In this document: in pieces, positions 1-7,435 of the stretch
Position numbering within the stretch: the first letter of the stretch is position 1
How the letters are laid out: each line of letters opens with the position of its first letter
Origin: VRUE01 sp035556755
GTDB taxonomy: Bacteria > Actinomycetota > Thermoleophilia > Solirubrobacterales > 70-9
Length of the DNA: 37,215 bases
Direction of reading: 5' to 3'
Assembly (NCBI GenBank): GCA_035556755.1
Contig: DATMEP010000133.1
Coordinates: 1 to 37,215, forward strand
Position numbers and translations under genes: made by a program
The notes under the pieces: model-generated
Told to the model about the DNA's origin: nothing
Databases searched by the model: none
The model's input: only the letters and a program-made list of their open reading frames with translations

Positions 1-4
1 ACGT

Positions 5-502
5 GTGCTGGTCTTGAACGCGACTTACGAGCCGATCAACGTCTGTACGTTGAGGCGAGCTGCCGTCCTCTTGCTGAAGGAAAAGGCCGAGTTGCTGGAG
101 CGGCGAGAGGGGGCGATCCACTCGGAGCGGATGACGTTGGAGCGTCCTGACGTGATCCGACTGGTCAACTACGTGCGAGTGCCGCGGGAGGCGCACCGGC
201 GGCGGATCACGAGACGGGCCGTACTCGCCCGCGACTCCTGGACCTGCCAGTACTGCGGCTCGACCAAATCGGGCCTCACCGTCGACCACGTGATCCCCCG
301 CTCCCGCGGCGGCGAATCCGTCTGGGAGAACATCGTCGCCGCCTGCGCCGCGTGCAACCGCCGCAAGGGCAACCGCCTCCCCCGCGAGATCCAGATGCAC
401 CCCCGCAAGCGGCCCAAGCCACCGGAGCCGACCGTCTTCATCCAGGTGGCGGCACCGTCGATTCCGCCTGCTTGGCAGCAGTACTTACCCGCGGCTGCCT
501 GA
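5..502 (+). CDS. HNH endonuclease family protein (5' end possibly outside window)
   Basis: A small HNH-type nuclease of unknown target. The C-terminal half carries a zinc-binding HNH core: CQYC at about residues 80-83, DHVIPRSRGG at about 94-103, and a second CAAC pair followed by NRRK. This is the CxxC...DH...N...CxxCN arrangement of the restriction-like McrA/HNH fold. The N-terminal half begins LVLNATYEPINVC, a pattern typical of a widespread bacterial HNH family whose members usually start a few residues earlier (RVLVLNATYEP). The in-frame codon before the GTG at position 5 is CGT (Arg), so the true start probably lies just upstream of the window. Its stop is 11 bases before a long hairpin repeat. 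It is convergent with gyrA. Family assignment is firm; the biological role is not known from sequence. Confidence 0.88.
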   Translation: MLVLNATYEPINVCTLRRAAVLLLKEKAELLERREGAIHSERMTLERPDVIRLVNYVRVPREAHRRRITRRAVLARDSWTCQYCGSTKSGLTVDHVIPRSRGGESVWENIVAACAACNRRKGNRLPREIQMHPRKRPKPPEPTVFIQVAAPSIPPAWQQYLPAAA

Positions 503-513
503 GCGTTCCTCTA

Positions 514-650
514 GGAGGTGGGGGTGGGTCTCGCTGGAGCCGATGTTCGCTCGCTGCGCTCGCTCACGAATCTGGAGCCCCCTTCGGGGGCCCAGGACCT
601 CTCAGCCGTGGCCGCTTCGCGACGCTCCAGCGAGACCCACCCCCACCTCC
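514..650 (+). repeat. Long hairpin repeat, copy A (27-bp perfect inverted arms, conserved 83-nt centre)
   Basis: The left arm 514-540 and right arm 624-650 are exact reverse complements over 27 bp. The 83-nt centre 541-623 contains a CGCTCACGAAT box (561-571), a GC hairpin with a TTC loop (577-591) whose flanks CTGG/CCAG also pair, and a 26-nt block at 597-622 containing CAGCCGTGGCCGCTTCGC. Those boxes recur identically in the copies at 11662-11803 and 11902-12040. The element begins 11 bases after the HNH gene stop and has no U-tract, so it is not a standard intrinsic terminator. A spurious open frame crosses it (about 352-750), but that frame is antisense- and repeat-driven and is not a gene. 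Confidence 0.9.
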
Positions 651-790
651 CCGACAGCGCACAGGCATCCGGGCCAAAGCAGCTCGGGAACAAGCCGGCA
701 CCGTCGACGAGGGTCCCGAAGCTTCGGGGTGCCTGGTCGGCTCGGCTTAGCTGAAGCTTTCGGCTGACGGTGTGCCGCCGCTACGGATGG
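651..790. other. Spacer between two hairpin elements, with small palindromes
   Basis: There is no gene here. The visible structure is a 14-bp perfect palindrome at 715-728 (CCCGAAGCTTCGGG) and a GGCACC/GGTGCC pair at 697-702 and 728-733 around it. A GCCGCCGCTACG segment at 774-785 is repeated, as its reverse complement, in the right arm of the next element (901-912), which gives an alternative pairing register. No promoter or RNA gene is recognisable. Confidence 0.5.
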
Positions 791-929
791 TGAGGGGCGG
801 GCGGGTAGCCGCTGCCTAGCCTCCCACCGGCACCGCGGAGTGATTCTTTGGCGCCGGAGGCGCCATCGAGATCAGCGCCGACCGAAGGGAGGTGCTTAGG
901 CGTAGCGGCGGCTACCCGCCCGCCCCTCA
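791..929. repeat. Long hairpin element D ending on the gyrA stop codon (different centre)
   Basis: The left arm 791-812 is the exact reverse complement of 908-929 (22 bp). Pairing resumes after a short internal loop between about 817-826 and 887-902. The centre has its own GGCGCC...GGCGCC hairpin (851-864) but lacks the CAGCCGTGGCC block of copies A to C, so this is either a divergent relative or a second class. The outer end of the right arm is the TCA (927-929) that forms the gyrA stop codon on the minus strand. It lies in the convergent HNH/gyrA spacer and could act as a bidirectional transcription barrier; that role is inference. Confidence 0.75.
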
Positions 930-3437
930 GGCACTCGCGCCGTCTCCACCGTCTGCCGGCAACTCGTCCTGCGGCAGCTCTGCCGGTGTCTCATCCGACT
1001 CGACCACCAGCGCGACGGCGCTGACGACGTCGTCGTCCTTGATGTTCATCACCTTGACCCCCTGAGTCGGGCGGCCCATCAGGGAGATGCCGCTGGCGCC
1101 GGTCCGCTGGACCATGCCGTTCTGGGAGATGAAGAGGAGGTCCTGGTGCTCGCGAACGATCAGGGCGCCGGCGAGGCCGCCCTTCTTCTCGGTCAGTTTC
1201 GCGGTCAGCACGCCTTTGGTGCCGCGACCCTTGACCGGGTACTCGGAGATCGAGGTGCGCTTGCCGTAGCCGTTCTCGGTGACCACGAACAGCTCGGCGT
1301 CGTCGCGGGCTATGTCCATCGTCAGCACCCGGTTGTTCTTGCCGGAGACGTTCATCCCTTTGACCCCGCTGGTGTCGCGGCCCATCGACCGCACCGCGTC
1401 CTCGGAGAAGCGCGAAGCGTGGCCGGAGTGGGAAACCATCAGGATGTCGTCCTCGCCCGAGGTGAGGCGCACCTGGACCAGCTCGTCGCCGTCGCGGACC
1501 TTGATCGCGATGATCCCATCGGCGCGGATCGGCGTGTTGTAGGAGAGGAACTCGGTCTTCTTGATCAGCCCTTTGGCGGTCGCGAAGGCGAGGTACTTGT
1601 TCTCTTTGAAGTCGCGGGTCGGAATCACCGCCATCACCTTCTCGCCTTCGCGCAGCGGCAGCAGGTTGACCAGGGCGCTGCCTTTCGCGGTCCGCGAGCC
1701 CTCCGGCAGCTCGTAGACCTTGAGCCGGTAGACCTTGCCGCGGTTGGTGAAGAAGAGCAGGTAGTCGTGGGACGAGCAGATGTGGAGGTGGGCGATGTAG
1801 TCGTCTTCCTTCAGGTTCATCCCCATCACCCCGACGCCGCCGCGATGCTGCTGGCGGTAGGTGGCGAGCGGCAGCCGCTTGACGTAGCCGGAGGCGGTCA
1901 GCGAGATCACCATCTGCTGGTCGGCGATCATGTCCTCGATCCCGACGTCGCCCTCGAAGTGGCCGATTTCGGTGCGGCGCTCGTCGCCGTAGGACTCGAC
2001 GATCTCCGCCAGCTCCTCCTTGACCAGTCCGAAAACCCTCTCCTCGTCGCCGAGGATCGTCCGCAGCTCGCCGATCCGCTCCATCAGGTCGGCGTGCTCG
2101 GCGCGGACCTTGTCGGCCTCCAGCGCGGTGAGGCGCTGGAGGCGCATGTCGAGGATCGCCTGCGCCTGCTCGCGCGAGAGCTCGAACTTCTCGATCAACC
2201 CGTCGCGGGCGGTGTCGGGGTCGGCCGAACCGCGGATCAACTTGATCACCGCGTCGAGGTTGTCGAGCGCGATCAGCAGTCCCTCGAGGATATGGGCACG
2301 AGCCTCGGCGCGGCGCAGTTCGTACTGGGTGCGGCGGGTAACCACCTCGCGCTGGTGCTGGACGTAGTAGTGGACCATCTCGAGCAGGCTGAGCGTGCGC
2401 GGCACCCCGTCGACCAGCGCCACCATGTTGGTGCCGAAGCTGGTCTGCATCTGGGTTTTCTTGTAGAGGTTGTTGAGCACGACCTTGGCCGGATGGCCGC
2501 CGCGCTTCAGCTCGATCACCAGCCGCATCCCGGAGCGGTCGGACTCGTCGCGGAGGTCGGAGATCCCCTCCAGCTTCTTTTCCCGGACCAGGTCGGCGAT
2601 CTTCGTGACCAGACCGTTGTCGCCGCCCTTCTTGACCATGAAAGGGAGCTCGGTGACGACGATCGCGTCCTTGCCGCCCTTCAGCGGCTCGACGTGGGCG
2701 CGGGCGCGGACCTTGATCGTGCCGCGGCCGGAAGCGTAGGCATCGCGGATCCCCTCCAGGCTCATGATCCCGCCGCCGGGGAAATCGGGTCCCTTCACGT
2801 GCTCCATCAGGCCAGCGAGGTCGATGGTGGGATCGTCGATGTAGGCGTTCACCGCACCCGCGACCTCGCGCAGGTTGTGGGGCGGGATGTTGGTCGCCAT
2901 CCCAACCGCGATCCCGGATGCCCCGTTGACGAGCAGGTTCGGGAAGCGGGCCGGCAGGATCAGCGGCTCCTGGGTCGATTCGTCGTAGTTGGGCCCGAAG
3001 TCGACGGTGTCGGCGTCGATGTCGCGCAGCAGCTCGGTCGCCAACCGGCCCAGACGCGCCTCGGTGTAACGCATCGCGGCCGCCGGGTCGTCGTCGATCG
3101 AGCCGAAGTTGCCCTGGCCGTCGACCAGCGTGTAGCGCAGCGAGAACTCCTGGGCCATCCGCACCAAGGTGTCGTAGATCGCCGAGTCGCCGTGCGGGTG
3201 GTACTTACCCATCACCTCGCCGACGATGAAGGCGCACTTGCGGTAGGGGCGCGTCGGCTGCAGGCCGATGTCGTGCATCGCGTAGAGCACCCGGCGGTGC
3301 ACCGGCTTGAGCCCGTCGCGGACGTCCGGCAGCGCCCGTCCGACGATCACGCTCATCGCGTAGTCGAGGTAGGACGAGCGCATCTCCTTCTCGAGCTCGC
3401 GCTCTTCGATCCGCCCCGTCAGGGCCTCCAGCGCCAT
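927..3437 (-). CDS. gyrA: DNA gyrase subunit A
   Basis: The breakage-reunion subunit of DNA gyrase, which pairs with GyrB to introduce negative supercoils. It has 836 residues, the usual length. The N-terminal winged-helix/tower region includes the motif HPHGDSAIYDT at about residues 80-90, with Ser85 and Asp89 at the two main quinolone-resistance positions (wild-type residues). The catalytic tyrosine is in AMRYTEARLG (Tyr124). The C-terminal beta-pinwheel carries a degenerate GyrA box, QHRGGVG, instead of the canonical QRRGGKG. The tail is acidic. It starts 12 bases after the gyrB stop, so gyrB-gyrA are almost certainly one operon. The stop codon lies inside the arm of a long inverted repeat. 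Identity is certain. Confidence 0.98.
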   Translation of the reverse strand: MALEALTGRIEERELEKEMRSSYLDYAMSVIVGRALPDVRDGLKPVHRRVLYAMHDIGLQPTRPYRKCAFIVGEVMGKYHPHGDSAIYDTLVRMAQEFSLRYTLVDGQGNFGSIDDDPAAAMRYTEARLGRLATELLRDIDADTVDFGPNYDESTQEPLILPARFPNLLVNGASGIAVGMATNIPPHNLREVAGAVNAYIDDPTIDLAGLMEHVKGPDFPGGGIMSLEGIRDAYASGRGTIKVRARAHVEPLKGGKDAIVVTELPFMVKKGGDNGLVTKIADLVREKKLEGISDLRDESDRSGMRLVIELKRGGHPAKVVLNNLYKKTQMQTSFGTNMVALVDGVPRTLSLLEMVHYYVQHQREVVTRRTQYELRRAEARAHILEGLLIALDNLDAVIKLIRGSADPDTARDGLIEKFELSREQAQAILDMRLQRLTALEADKVRAEHADLMERIGELRTILGDEERVFGLVKEELAEIVESYGDERRTEIGHFEGDVGIEDMIADQQMVISLTASGYVKRLPLATYRQQHRGGVGVMGMNLKEDDYIAHLHICSSHDYLLFFTNRGKVYRLKVYELPEGSRTAKGSALVNLLPLREGEKVMAVIPTRDFKENKYLAFATAKGLIKKTEFLSYNTPIRADGIIAIKVRDGDELVQVRLTSGEDDILMVSHSGHASRFSEDAVRSMGRDTSGVKGMNVSGKNNRVLTMDIARDDAELFVVTENGYGKRTSISEYPVKGRGTKGVLTAKLTEKKGGLAGALIVREHQDLLFISQNGMVQRTGASGISLMGRPTQGVKVMNIKDDDVVSAVALVVESDETPAELPQDELPADGGDGASA

Positions 3438-3449
3438 CAGCTGCTCACC

Positions 3450-5879
3450 TCAGACATCGAGGAACTTGACCTCTTTCGCGTGCCGCTCGATGAACTCGCG
3501 CCTCGGACTCACCTGATCGCCCATCAGCATGCTGAAGATCTGGTCGGCGGCGGTGGCGTCGTCGAGGGTGACGCGGGCCAGGGTGCGGGTGGCCGGGTCC
3601 ATCGTCGTCTCGCGCAGCTGGTCGGCGTTCATCTCGCCGAGACCCTTGAAGCGGGTCAGCTGGACACCGTGGCGAGCCAGGTCGATGACGGCGCTGCGCA
3701 GCGCCTGGAAGGAAAGCGCCTCGCCGCTGCGCTCGCCGAAGCGAACTTCGAAGGGCGGTCGCCCGACCTGCTTCAGCAGAGCCGCGTGGACCTCGGCGAA
3801 CTTGCGGTAGTCGTGGTGCTCGAAGAGCTCGCGCGGCAGGCGGTGGGTACGCGCCAGGCCGCTCTTCCGTTCGATCGCCTTCACCGACAGCCCGGCGTCG
3901 GAGTCCTCGACGATCTCGGTTTCGTACGGCTCGCCCTCCGCGGCCGTGCGGCCGAGCACCTTCACGGCCCCGGCGAGCGTCGCCACCTCCTCGTCGAGCA
4001 GGCTCGACTCCTCGAGGAAACGGACCGCCTCGTGGCCGAACTCCGCCTGCAGCGAGGAGCCCCACCCCTCGTACTCTTTGGCGCGGCGGGTGTAGCCCTG
4101 CCAGCGGCTCTTCGAGAGCTTCGTCGAGTTGCCGTCCACGTCGATGACCTCGATCTGCTCGAGCTTGTCGCGCAGCAGCAGCTCCTCCAGTTCGGACTCG
4201 CGCTCCAGGTAGGTCTCCTGGTTGCCCTGCTTGACCCGGTAGAGGGGCGGTTTGGCGATGTACACGTAACCGGCGTCGATCAGCTCCGGCATCTGCCGGT
4301 AGAGGAAGGTGAGGACCAGGGTGCGGATGTGGGCACCGTCGACGTCGGCGTCAGTTGCCATCACGATTTTGTGGTACCGGGCGTCCTCGAGGTTGAACTC
4401 GTCGTGGACGCCCGTGCCGATCGCCGTGATCAGCGCCTGCACCTCGTTGTTGGCCAGCACTTTGTCGATCCGGTTCTTCTCGACGTTGATGATCTTGCCG
4501 CGCAGCGGCAGCACCGCCTGGGTCGAGCGGTCGCGCGCCTGCTTGGCGGAGCCGCCGGCGGAGTCGCCCTCGACCACGAAGATCTCGGCGTCGCGCGGGT
4601 CCTTGACCGTGCAGTCGGCCAGCTTGCCCGGCAGGGTCGAGTTCTCCAGGGCCGACTTGCGGCGGGTCAGGTCGCGGGCTTTGCGGGCGGCGTCGCGAGC
4701 GCGCGAGGCGTCGATCGTCTTGACGATGATCCGCCGGGCGTCGCCGGGATTCTCCTCGAGGAACTCGGCCAGCTTGCGATTGACGGTCTCCTCGACCAGG
4801 CCGCGGATCGGCGGGTTGCCCAGTTTGGTCTTGGTCTGCCCCTCGAACTGGGGGTCGTGCAGCTTGACGGAGATGACAGCGGTCAACCCCTCGCGCACGT
4901 CCTCGCCGGCCAGGTTTCCGTCTTTCTCCTTGAGCAGGCCCTTGCCGCGGGCGTAGGCGTTCAGGGTGCGGGTCAGCGCGGCGCGGAAGCCGGACAGGTG
5001 GGAGCCGCCCTCGTGGGTGTTGATGTTGTTGGCGAAGCTGAAGATCGACTCCTGGTAGGAGGAGTTCCACTGCATCGCGACCTCGAGCTGACCCTCCTCC
5101 TCCTCACCCTCGAAGTAGATCGTCTTGCGGTGCAGCGTGTCCTTGTTCTCGTTGAGGTGGCGGACGAAGTCCTCGATCCCCCCGGCATACTGGAAGGCGA
5201 CGCTGTTGGTCTGACCGCGCTCGTCGACCAGCTCGATCTTCAGGTCACGGGTGAGGAAGGCGGTCTCGCGCAGCCGCTCGGCCAGGGTCTGGAAGTCGAA
5301 CTCGACCTCTTCGAAGATCTCCGGATCGGGCTGGAAGGTCAGCGTCGTACCGGTGGCCTCCGTCGCCGTCGTCGCCTCCAGCGGGTTCTGCGGCTTGCCG
5401 CGCTCGTAGTCCTGGCGCCAGACCTTGCCGTCGCGGCTGATCTCCAGCTGCAGCCGCTCCGAGAGCGCGTTGACGACGGAGACGCCGACGCCGTGCAGGC
5501 CGCCGGAGACTTTGTAGCCGCCGCCGTCCCCGAACTTGCCCCCGGCATGCAGCGTGGTCAGGACCACCTCGGCGGCTGGCCGCTTCTCCTTCTTCAGTTC
5601 TTCGACCGGGATGCCGCGGCCGTCGTCGGAGACGGTGCAACTGTCGTCGGGGTGCAGGACGACGCGCACTTCGGTGCAGTGGCCGGCGATCGCCTCGTCG
5701 ACCGAGTTGTCTACGACCTCGTAGACGAGATGGTGGAGGCCGCGCGGGCCGGTCGAGCCGATGTACATGCCCGGCCGCTTGCGGACCGCCTCCAGCCCCT
5801 CGAGGACGGTGATGTCCTTGGCGCCGTAGGAGTCCGAGGCTCCCTTCGCGCTATCGGCAGTCTTGTTCGTCTTGGGCAA
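3450..5879 (-). CDS. gyrB: DNA gyrase subunit B, long form
   Basis: The ATPase subunit of gyrase. It has 809 residues, close to E. coli GyrB (804) and much longer than the roughly 640-680 residues usual in Gram-positive bacteria. Domain order is: GHKL ATPase (EVVDNSVDEA about 54-63, DDGRGIPV about 85-92, GGLHGVG about 126-132), transducer, and TOPRIM (EGDSAGGSA about 437-445, metal-binding D510/D512/D514). An insertion of roughly 170 residues follows (about 565-740), then the conserved tail beginning RFKGLGEMN. The start is TTG at 5877-5879, chosen because a strong AGGAAGGA ribosome-binding sequence sits just upstream. Its leader carries a terminator-like hairpin. It is followed closely by gyrA. 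Identity is certain; the function of the insertion here is inferred from the Gram-negative enzyme. Confidence 0.98.
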   Translation of the reverse strand: MPKTNKTADSAKGASDSYGAKDITVLEGLEAVRKRPGMYIGSTGPRGLHHLVYEVVDNSVDEAIAGHCTEVRVVLHPDDSCTVSDDGRGIPVEELKKEKRPAAEVVLTTLHAGGKFGDGGGYKVSGGLHGVGVSVVNALSERLQLEISRDGKVWRQDYERGKPQNPLEATTATEATGTTLTFQPDPEIFEEVEFDFQTLAERLRETAFLTRDLKIELVDERGQTNSVAFQYAGGIEDFVRHLNENKDTLHRKTIYFEGEEEEGQLEVAMQWNSSYQESIFSFANNINTHEGGSHLSGFRAALTRTLNAYARGKGLLKEKDGNLAGEDVREGLTAVISVKLHDPQFEGQTKTKLGNPPIRGLVEETVNRKLAEFLEENPGDARRIIVKTIDASRARDAARKARDLTRRKSALENSTLPGKLADCTVKDPRDAEIFVVEGDSAGGSAKQARDRSTQAVLPLRGKIINVEKNRIDKVLANNEVQALITAIGTGVHDEFNLEDARYHKIVMATDADVDGAHIRTLVLTFLYRQMPELIDAGYVYIAKPPLYRVKQGNQETYLERESELEELLLRDKLEQIEVIDVDGNSTKLSKSRWQGYTRRAKEYEGWGSSLQAEFGHEAVRFLEESSLLDEEVATLAGAVKVLGRTAAEGEPYETEIVEDSDAGLSVKAIERKSGLARTHRLPRELFEHHDYRKFAEVHAALLKQVGRPPFEVRFGERSGEALSFQALRSAVIDLARHGVQLTRFKGLGEMNADQLRETTMDPATRTLARVTLDDATAADQIFSMLMGDQVSPRREFIERHAKEVKFLDV

Positions 5880-5881
5880 TT

Positions 5882-5896
5882 GATCCTTCCTGGATC
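5882..5896 (-). promoter_or_regulatory. gyrB ribosome-binding site inside a small hairpin
   Basis: On the minus strand the gyrB Shine-Dalgarno sequence AGGAAGGA is part of GATCC-AGGAA-GGATC, a 5-bp stem with a 5-nt loop ending just before the TTG start. The pairing is seen directly; an effect on translation is inference. Confidence 0.45.
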
Positions 5897-5902
5897 TCAG
5901 AG

Positions 5903-5944
5903 AAAACCCCGACCGCCTGACGGCTCAGCCGCAGCGGGTCGGGG
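5903..5944 (-). terminator. Terminator-like hairpin in the gyrB leader
   Basis: Read on the minus strand, CCCCGACC (5944-5937) pairs with GGTCGGGG (5914-5907), with an inner CGGC/GCCG hairpin, and the stem is followed directly by TTTT. It lies only about 24 bases before the gyrB start, which leaves no room for a promoter in between. Either it ends transcripts arriving from the dnaA-dnaN-recF-dciA side, or it sits inside the gyrB 5' leader as an attenuator. A C6/G6 pair at 5979-5984 and 5996-6001 lies further upstream. Confidence 0.6.
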
Positions 5945-6037
5945 CAGAAACACGAGTTGACATAAGGATACCAGTTCGCCCCCCTCGAAAAGTGTGGGGG
6001 GAGCCAGAAAATCCCTGCAAAACATGGATAATTGTCG

Positions 6038-6343
6038 TCACTCTGTGTGGTCTTTCGCACGGAAGCGCAAACTCTGCGGCGCCTGCTCGCCCAGCCGCTC
6101 CCGGAGACGGTCGAGCAGCTGCCCCTGCATCAGGTCCAGCTCCTGTGCCCAGACAGGGTCGGAGCACTCGACGAGCAGGGCCCCGTCGCGTTCGGAGACC
6201 GGCGCCGCCACCGCCGCTATCTGCTCCCCGACCGTCTCCGCCCATGCCGCCTGGGCGGCCGCCAGGCGCGTCTTCGGGGCCGCCCGGCCGAGGGCCGCCC
6301 GCAGCGCGCCGGCGGCTGGTCGAGGCGCCCGCCGGCGGCTCAT
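6038..6343 (-). CDS. DUF721 / DciA-like protein
   Basis: A 101-residue protein of the DUF721 family, found after recF in many actinobacterial origin regions. Related DciA proteins recruit the replicative helicase DnaB in bacteria that lack DnaC/DnaI; applying that role here is inference. The recognisable part is the middle to C-terminal region: AWAETVGEQIAA, then a short beta-rich stretch LLVECSDPVWAQEL, then LLDRLRERLGEQA. The start is ATG at 6341-6343, overlapping the recF stop in an ATGA arrangement, although the open frame continues upstream inside recF. It is the last gene of the dnaN-recF run before the gyrB leader hairpin. Confidence 0.82.
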   Translation of the reverse strand: MSRRRAPRPAAGALRAALGRAAPKTRLAAAQAAWAETVGEQIAAVAAPVSERDGALLVECSDPVWAQELDLMQGQLLDRLRERLGEQAPQSLRFRAKDHTE

Positions 6344-7428
6344 GCCGCGATCGCCGGGCTCGCTGCGGGCGGGGGCATCCGCATCTGCTGCTCCAGGGCC
6401 CGTGCCGGCACCGACTCCTCCGCAGCCGCGGTGATCAGAGCCTGCCCGCCGCCCCCGATCCGCTCGACCAGGCGCTCGCGGCGCTCCGGGTCCAGCTCGC
6501 TCATCACGTCGTCGAGGAGCAACAGCGGCGGCGGGCGGCCCGACGCGAGCAGGGCCTCGCGCTCGGCGAAGAGAAGCGCCAGCAGGGCGGTGCGTTGCTG
6601 GCCCTGCGAGCCGTAGCGGCGCAGCGCCCTGCCCCGGGTCGCGATCTTGAGCTCGTCCAGGTGCGGGCCCCATGAGGTGCGGCCGAGGCGGAGGTCGGTC
6701 GCCCGGCGCTCGGCGAGGCCGGCGCGGATCTCCTCCGCGGTGCCCTCGGCGCGCGGGGCGTACTCGACCTCGCCGACGCCGTGCAGGCCGAGCTCGGTGG
6801 CGGCGGCGGCGAACGGCGGCGCCAGCTCCTCCACCGCCGCTGCGCGAGCCGCGACCAGGGCGGCGGCGGGCTCGGCCAGGGCGGCGTCCCAGGCCTCCAG
6901 GTCACCGCCCTCCCCTCTGGCGAGGCGGGCCAGCAGGGCGTTGCGCTGGGCAAGGGCCTGCCCGAAGCGCCGTCGGAGCTGCGCCCGGGCCGGCCAGCGA
7001 GCGGCGACATAGGCGTCGAGGTGAGCGCGGCGCTCGCCGGGGGGGCCCTTGACCAGCACCAACCGGTCGGGGGAGAAGACCGCGATCGGAGGGCGGTGGC
7101 GACTCAGAGTGGCGGCGTCGGCGCTGTTGCCGTCGAGCAGGTGGCGGCGTCCCTCAGGCCGGCTGACCGAGGCGAGGAAGCGATGCTCGATCCCGTCGCC
7201 GTCGCGAACCAGCGCCTCGGCCCGGGCGAACTGGCCGCCGAAGGGGATCAGGTCGCGCCGGTCAGAGGTGCGAAACGAGCGGCCGGTGAGGGCGAAGTAG
7301 AGCGACTCGAGCAGGTTGGTCTTACCTGCTCCGTTGGGCCCGATCAGGCTGAAGATCCCGGCGCCGAGCTCGATCCGCACGTCGCTGAGGCTGCGCAGCG
7401 GCCTCGCTTCGACGGCGGCGACCAGCAT
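6340..7428 (-). CDS. recF: DNA replication and repair protein RecF
   Basis: An SMC-like ATPase that helps load RecA at single-strand gaps together with RecO and RecR. It has 362 residues, normal for the family. The Walker A motif GPNGAGKTN is at about residues 30-38, the signature-like GSQGQQRTALLALLFAE is in the C-terminal half, and the Walker B/D-loop is PLLLLDDVMSELD. It starts 7 bases after the dnaN stop, so dnaN and recF are likely co-transcribed, and its own stop overlaps the DUF721 gene start. The C-terminal tail is Ala/Pro-rich and lineage-specific. Confidence 0.96.
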   Translation of the reverse strand: MLVAAVEARPLRSLSDVRIELGAGIFSLIGPNGAGKTNLLESLYFALTGRSFRTSDRRDLIPFGGQFARAEALVRDGDGIEHRFLASVSRPEGRRHLLDGNSADAATLSRHRPPIAVFSPDRLVLVKGPPGERRAHLDAYVAARWPARAQLRRRFGQALAQRNALLARLARGEGGDLEAWDAALAEPAAALVAARAAAVEELAPPFAAAATELGLHGVGEVEYAPRAEGTAEEIRAGLAERRATDLRLGRTSWGPHLDELKIATRGRALRRYGSQGQQRTALLALLFAEREALLASGRPPPLLLLDDVMSELDPERRERLVERIGGGGQALITAAAEESVPARALEQQMRMPPPAASPAIAA

Positions 7429-7435
7429 CTCCCGC

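Noticed and set aside
285..292. CACGTG in the HNH gene as a second parS
   Set aside because: Flanking bases do not match GTTTC/GAAAC; it is part of the codons for DHV in the HNH motif. CACGTG at 21654 and 35163 fail in the same way.
514..650. Copy A as an ordinary intrinsic terminator
   Set aside because: The stem encloses an 83-nt conserved centre and no U-tract follows either arm. A terminating role is possible but the simple model does not explain the conserved centre.
352..750. Open frame crossing hairpin copy A
   Set aside because: It starts within the HNH gene in another frame and runs through the inverted repeat; composition is repeat-driven.
1146..5960. A 1604-codon open frame on the plus strand across gyrA and gyrB
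   Set aside because: It is antisense to two certain genes and arises from their high GC content at third positions. Its translation is low-complexity Val/Asp/Leu/Gly/Arg with no domain.
5956..5961. Perfect TTGACA on the plus strand in the gyrB leader
   Set aside because: It faces away from gyrB and has no -10 at the proper distance; the following plus-strand region is antisense to the dciA-recF genes.
5979..6001. C6/G6 inverted repeat as a terminator of the recF-dciA transcript
   Set aside because: No U-tract follows on the minus strand; the hairpin at 5907-5944 fits better.
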